Positions 4,688-5,229 of a DNA stretch of 5,229 nt are shown in pieces. The stretch spans positions 1 through 5,229 of the forward strand of contig JACQEW010000273.1 of NCBI GenBank assembly GCA_016200365.1. The letters are read 5' to 3'. The stretch comes from Nitrospinota bacterium. Its GTDB lineage: Bacteria; Nitrospinota; Nitrospinia; UBA9942. Both the position numbers and the translations under genes were made by a program. Position 1 is the stretch's first letter. Every line of letters starts with the position of its first letter. A model generated the notes under the pieces. That model was not told the origin of the DNA. It saw nothing but the letters and a program-made list of their open reading frames with translations, and ran no database searches.

Positions 4688-5229
4688 TCAAATAGACAGC
4701 ATTTGAATCGCGGTTATCGCCCTGCCGACTTCATATTCCAGCCTTCCATGAAGCTCACGGCATTTTTCCATATTGCCTTCTTTAGCTGCAATCTCAATCC
4801 GGGAGGCTATATCTTCAAGCGATTTTGCCCCAACAAGCCCCGATGCGCCCTTAAGCGAATGTATCTGCATCTTTAAAAGCTCAATATCGCCGGTTTTATA
4901 GATATCCCTTATATTTTCCATTTTCTTAGGTAAATCATCAATGAAAAACTTCCAGATATTTTTGACAATCTCTTTATTCCCTCCGCAACGTTCAATAACA
5001 TCTGCCCTGTCAATAACATCTCCTCCGTTATCCCTTTGAGATGTGGAGGGTAAGGGCGTGGTAATTTTCTGTTGCCTCTGCGTCGTGGGTGAACAATGTT
5101 CAACTTTTCTTAAAAGGTCATCTCTATGAAAGGGTTTTGAGACATAGTCATTCATCCCTGCTTCGATGCACCGCTCCCTGTCTCCCTTCATGGCATTCGC
5201 AGTCATTGCAATTATGGGTATATCATGGT
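4688..5229 (-). CDS. Hybrid sensor histidine kinase, C-terminal part (receiver end + Hpt), partial
   Basis: The frame is open to the window edge, so this is the 3' end of a larger gene. Reading from the edge gives HDIPIIAMTANAMKGDRE, which runs into AGMNDYVSKPF. This is the end of a response-regulator receiver domain, with the conserved Thr and Lys (Lys codon 5135-5137); the phosphoacceptor Asp lies outside the window. The ATG at 5206 is therefore internal, inside the receiver core. A Pro/Gln/Thr-rich linker (roughly 5040-5110) leads to an Hpt domain with HSLKGASGLVG, whose histidine (codon 4859-4861) is the expected phosphotransfer site. This is the usual kinase-REC-Hpt phosphorelay order, although a REC-Hpt protein without a kinase domain is possible. 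The signal sensed and the output regulator are unknown. The gene ends in a TGA close to a hairpin. Confidence 0.9.
   Translation of the reverse strand, partial: HDIPIIAMTANAMKGDRERCIEAGMNDYVSKPFHRDDLLRKVEHCSPTTQRQQKITTPLPSTSQRDNGGDVIDRADVIERCGGNKEIVKNIWKFFIDDLPKKMENIRDIYKTGDIELLKMQIHSLKGASGLVGAKSLEDIASRIEIAAKEGNMEKCRELHGRLEYEVGRAITAIQMLSI

Noticed and set aside
5204..5206. ATG at 5206 as the start of a stand-alone Hpt protein
   Set aside because: The frame continues to the window edge with HDIPIIA, which completes the receiver-domain strand before MTANA, so this Met is internal.

Overview
The window comes from a Gram-negative-type bacterium or a metagenome-derived relative. I infer this from a hybrid histidine kinase with an Hpt domain and an ArnT/PMT-like inner-membrane glycosyltransferase with a large soluble tail. 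Base composition is moderately AT-rich. The striking genomic trait is a high load of several unrelated short repeat families, both between and inside genes. From memory only, peptide signatures such as IARSKATKQ, SEDRGQRTEDRGQ and RACSERSESN recur in proteins of Nitrospirota and related deep-branching lineages. No search was run, so the taxonomic placement is a weak inference.

Layout: all three genes lie on the minus strand. From right to left they are: the 3' end of a hybrid sensor kinase (end of receiver domain, linker, Hpt; 4688-5229, open at the window edge); a roughly 430-bp intergenic region packed with repeats (4260-4687); a GT-C family (PMT_2/ArnT-like) glycosyltransferase (2406-4259); a complete glycogen branching enzyme, glgB (166-2409), whose start overlaps the glycosyltransferase stop by 4 bp (ATGA); and a 165-bp tail with a long imperfect inverted repeat that could form a terminator.

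The glycosyltransferase and glgB look translationally coupled, so they are probably co-transcribed from the 4260-4330 region. GlgB adds alpha-1,6 branches to glycogen. The membrane enzyme should move a sugar from a polyprenyl-phosphate carrier to an unknown acceptor. No direct biochemical link between them is evident. The kinase fragment is separated from them by the repeats and by a hairpin just after its stop codon, and is likely a separate unit.

The most interesting content is the set of repeat intrusions. Both complete proteins appear to carry repeat-derived peptides in frame: a 138-bp mosaic element and a 7-bp tandem/inverted repeat in the glycosyltransferase, and a RACSERSESN-type insert and a TTTA-loop hairpin in GlgB. 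Four hairpins with 7-bp arms and a TTTA/TAAA-type loop but different arm sequences recur across coding and intergenic DNA. A G9 homopolymer in glgB lies next to an active-site motif.
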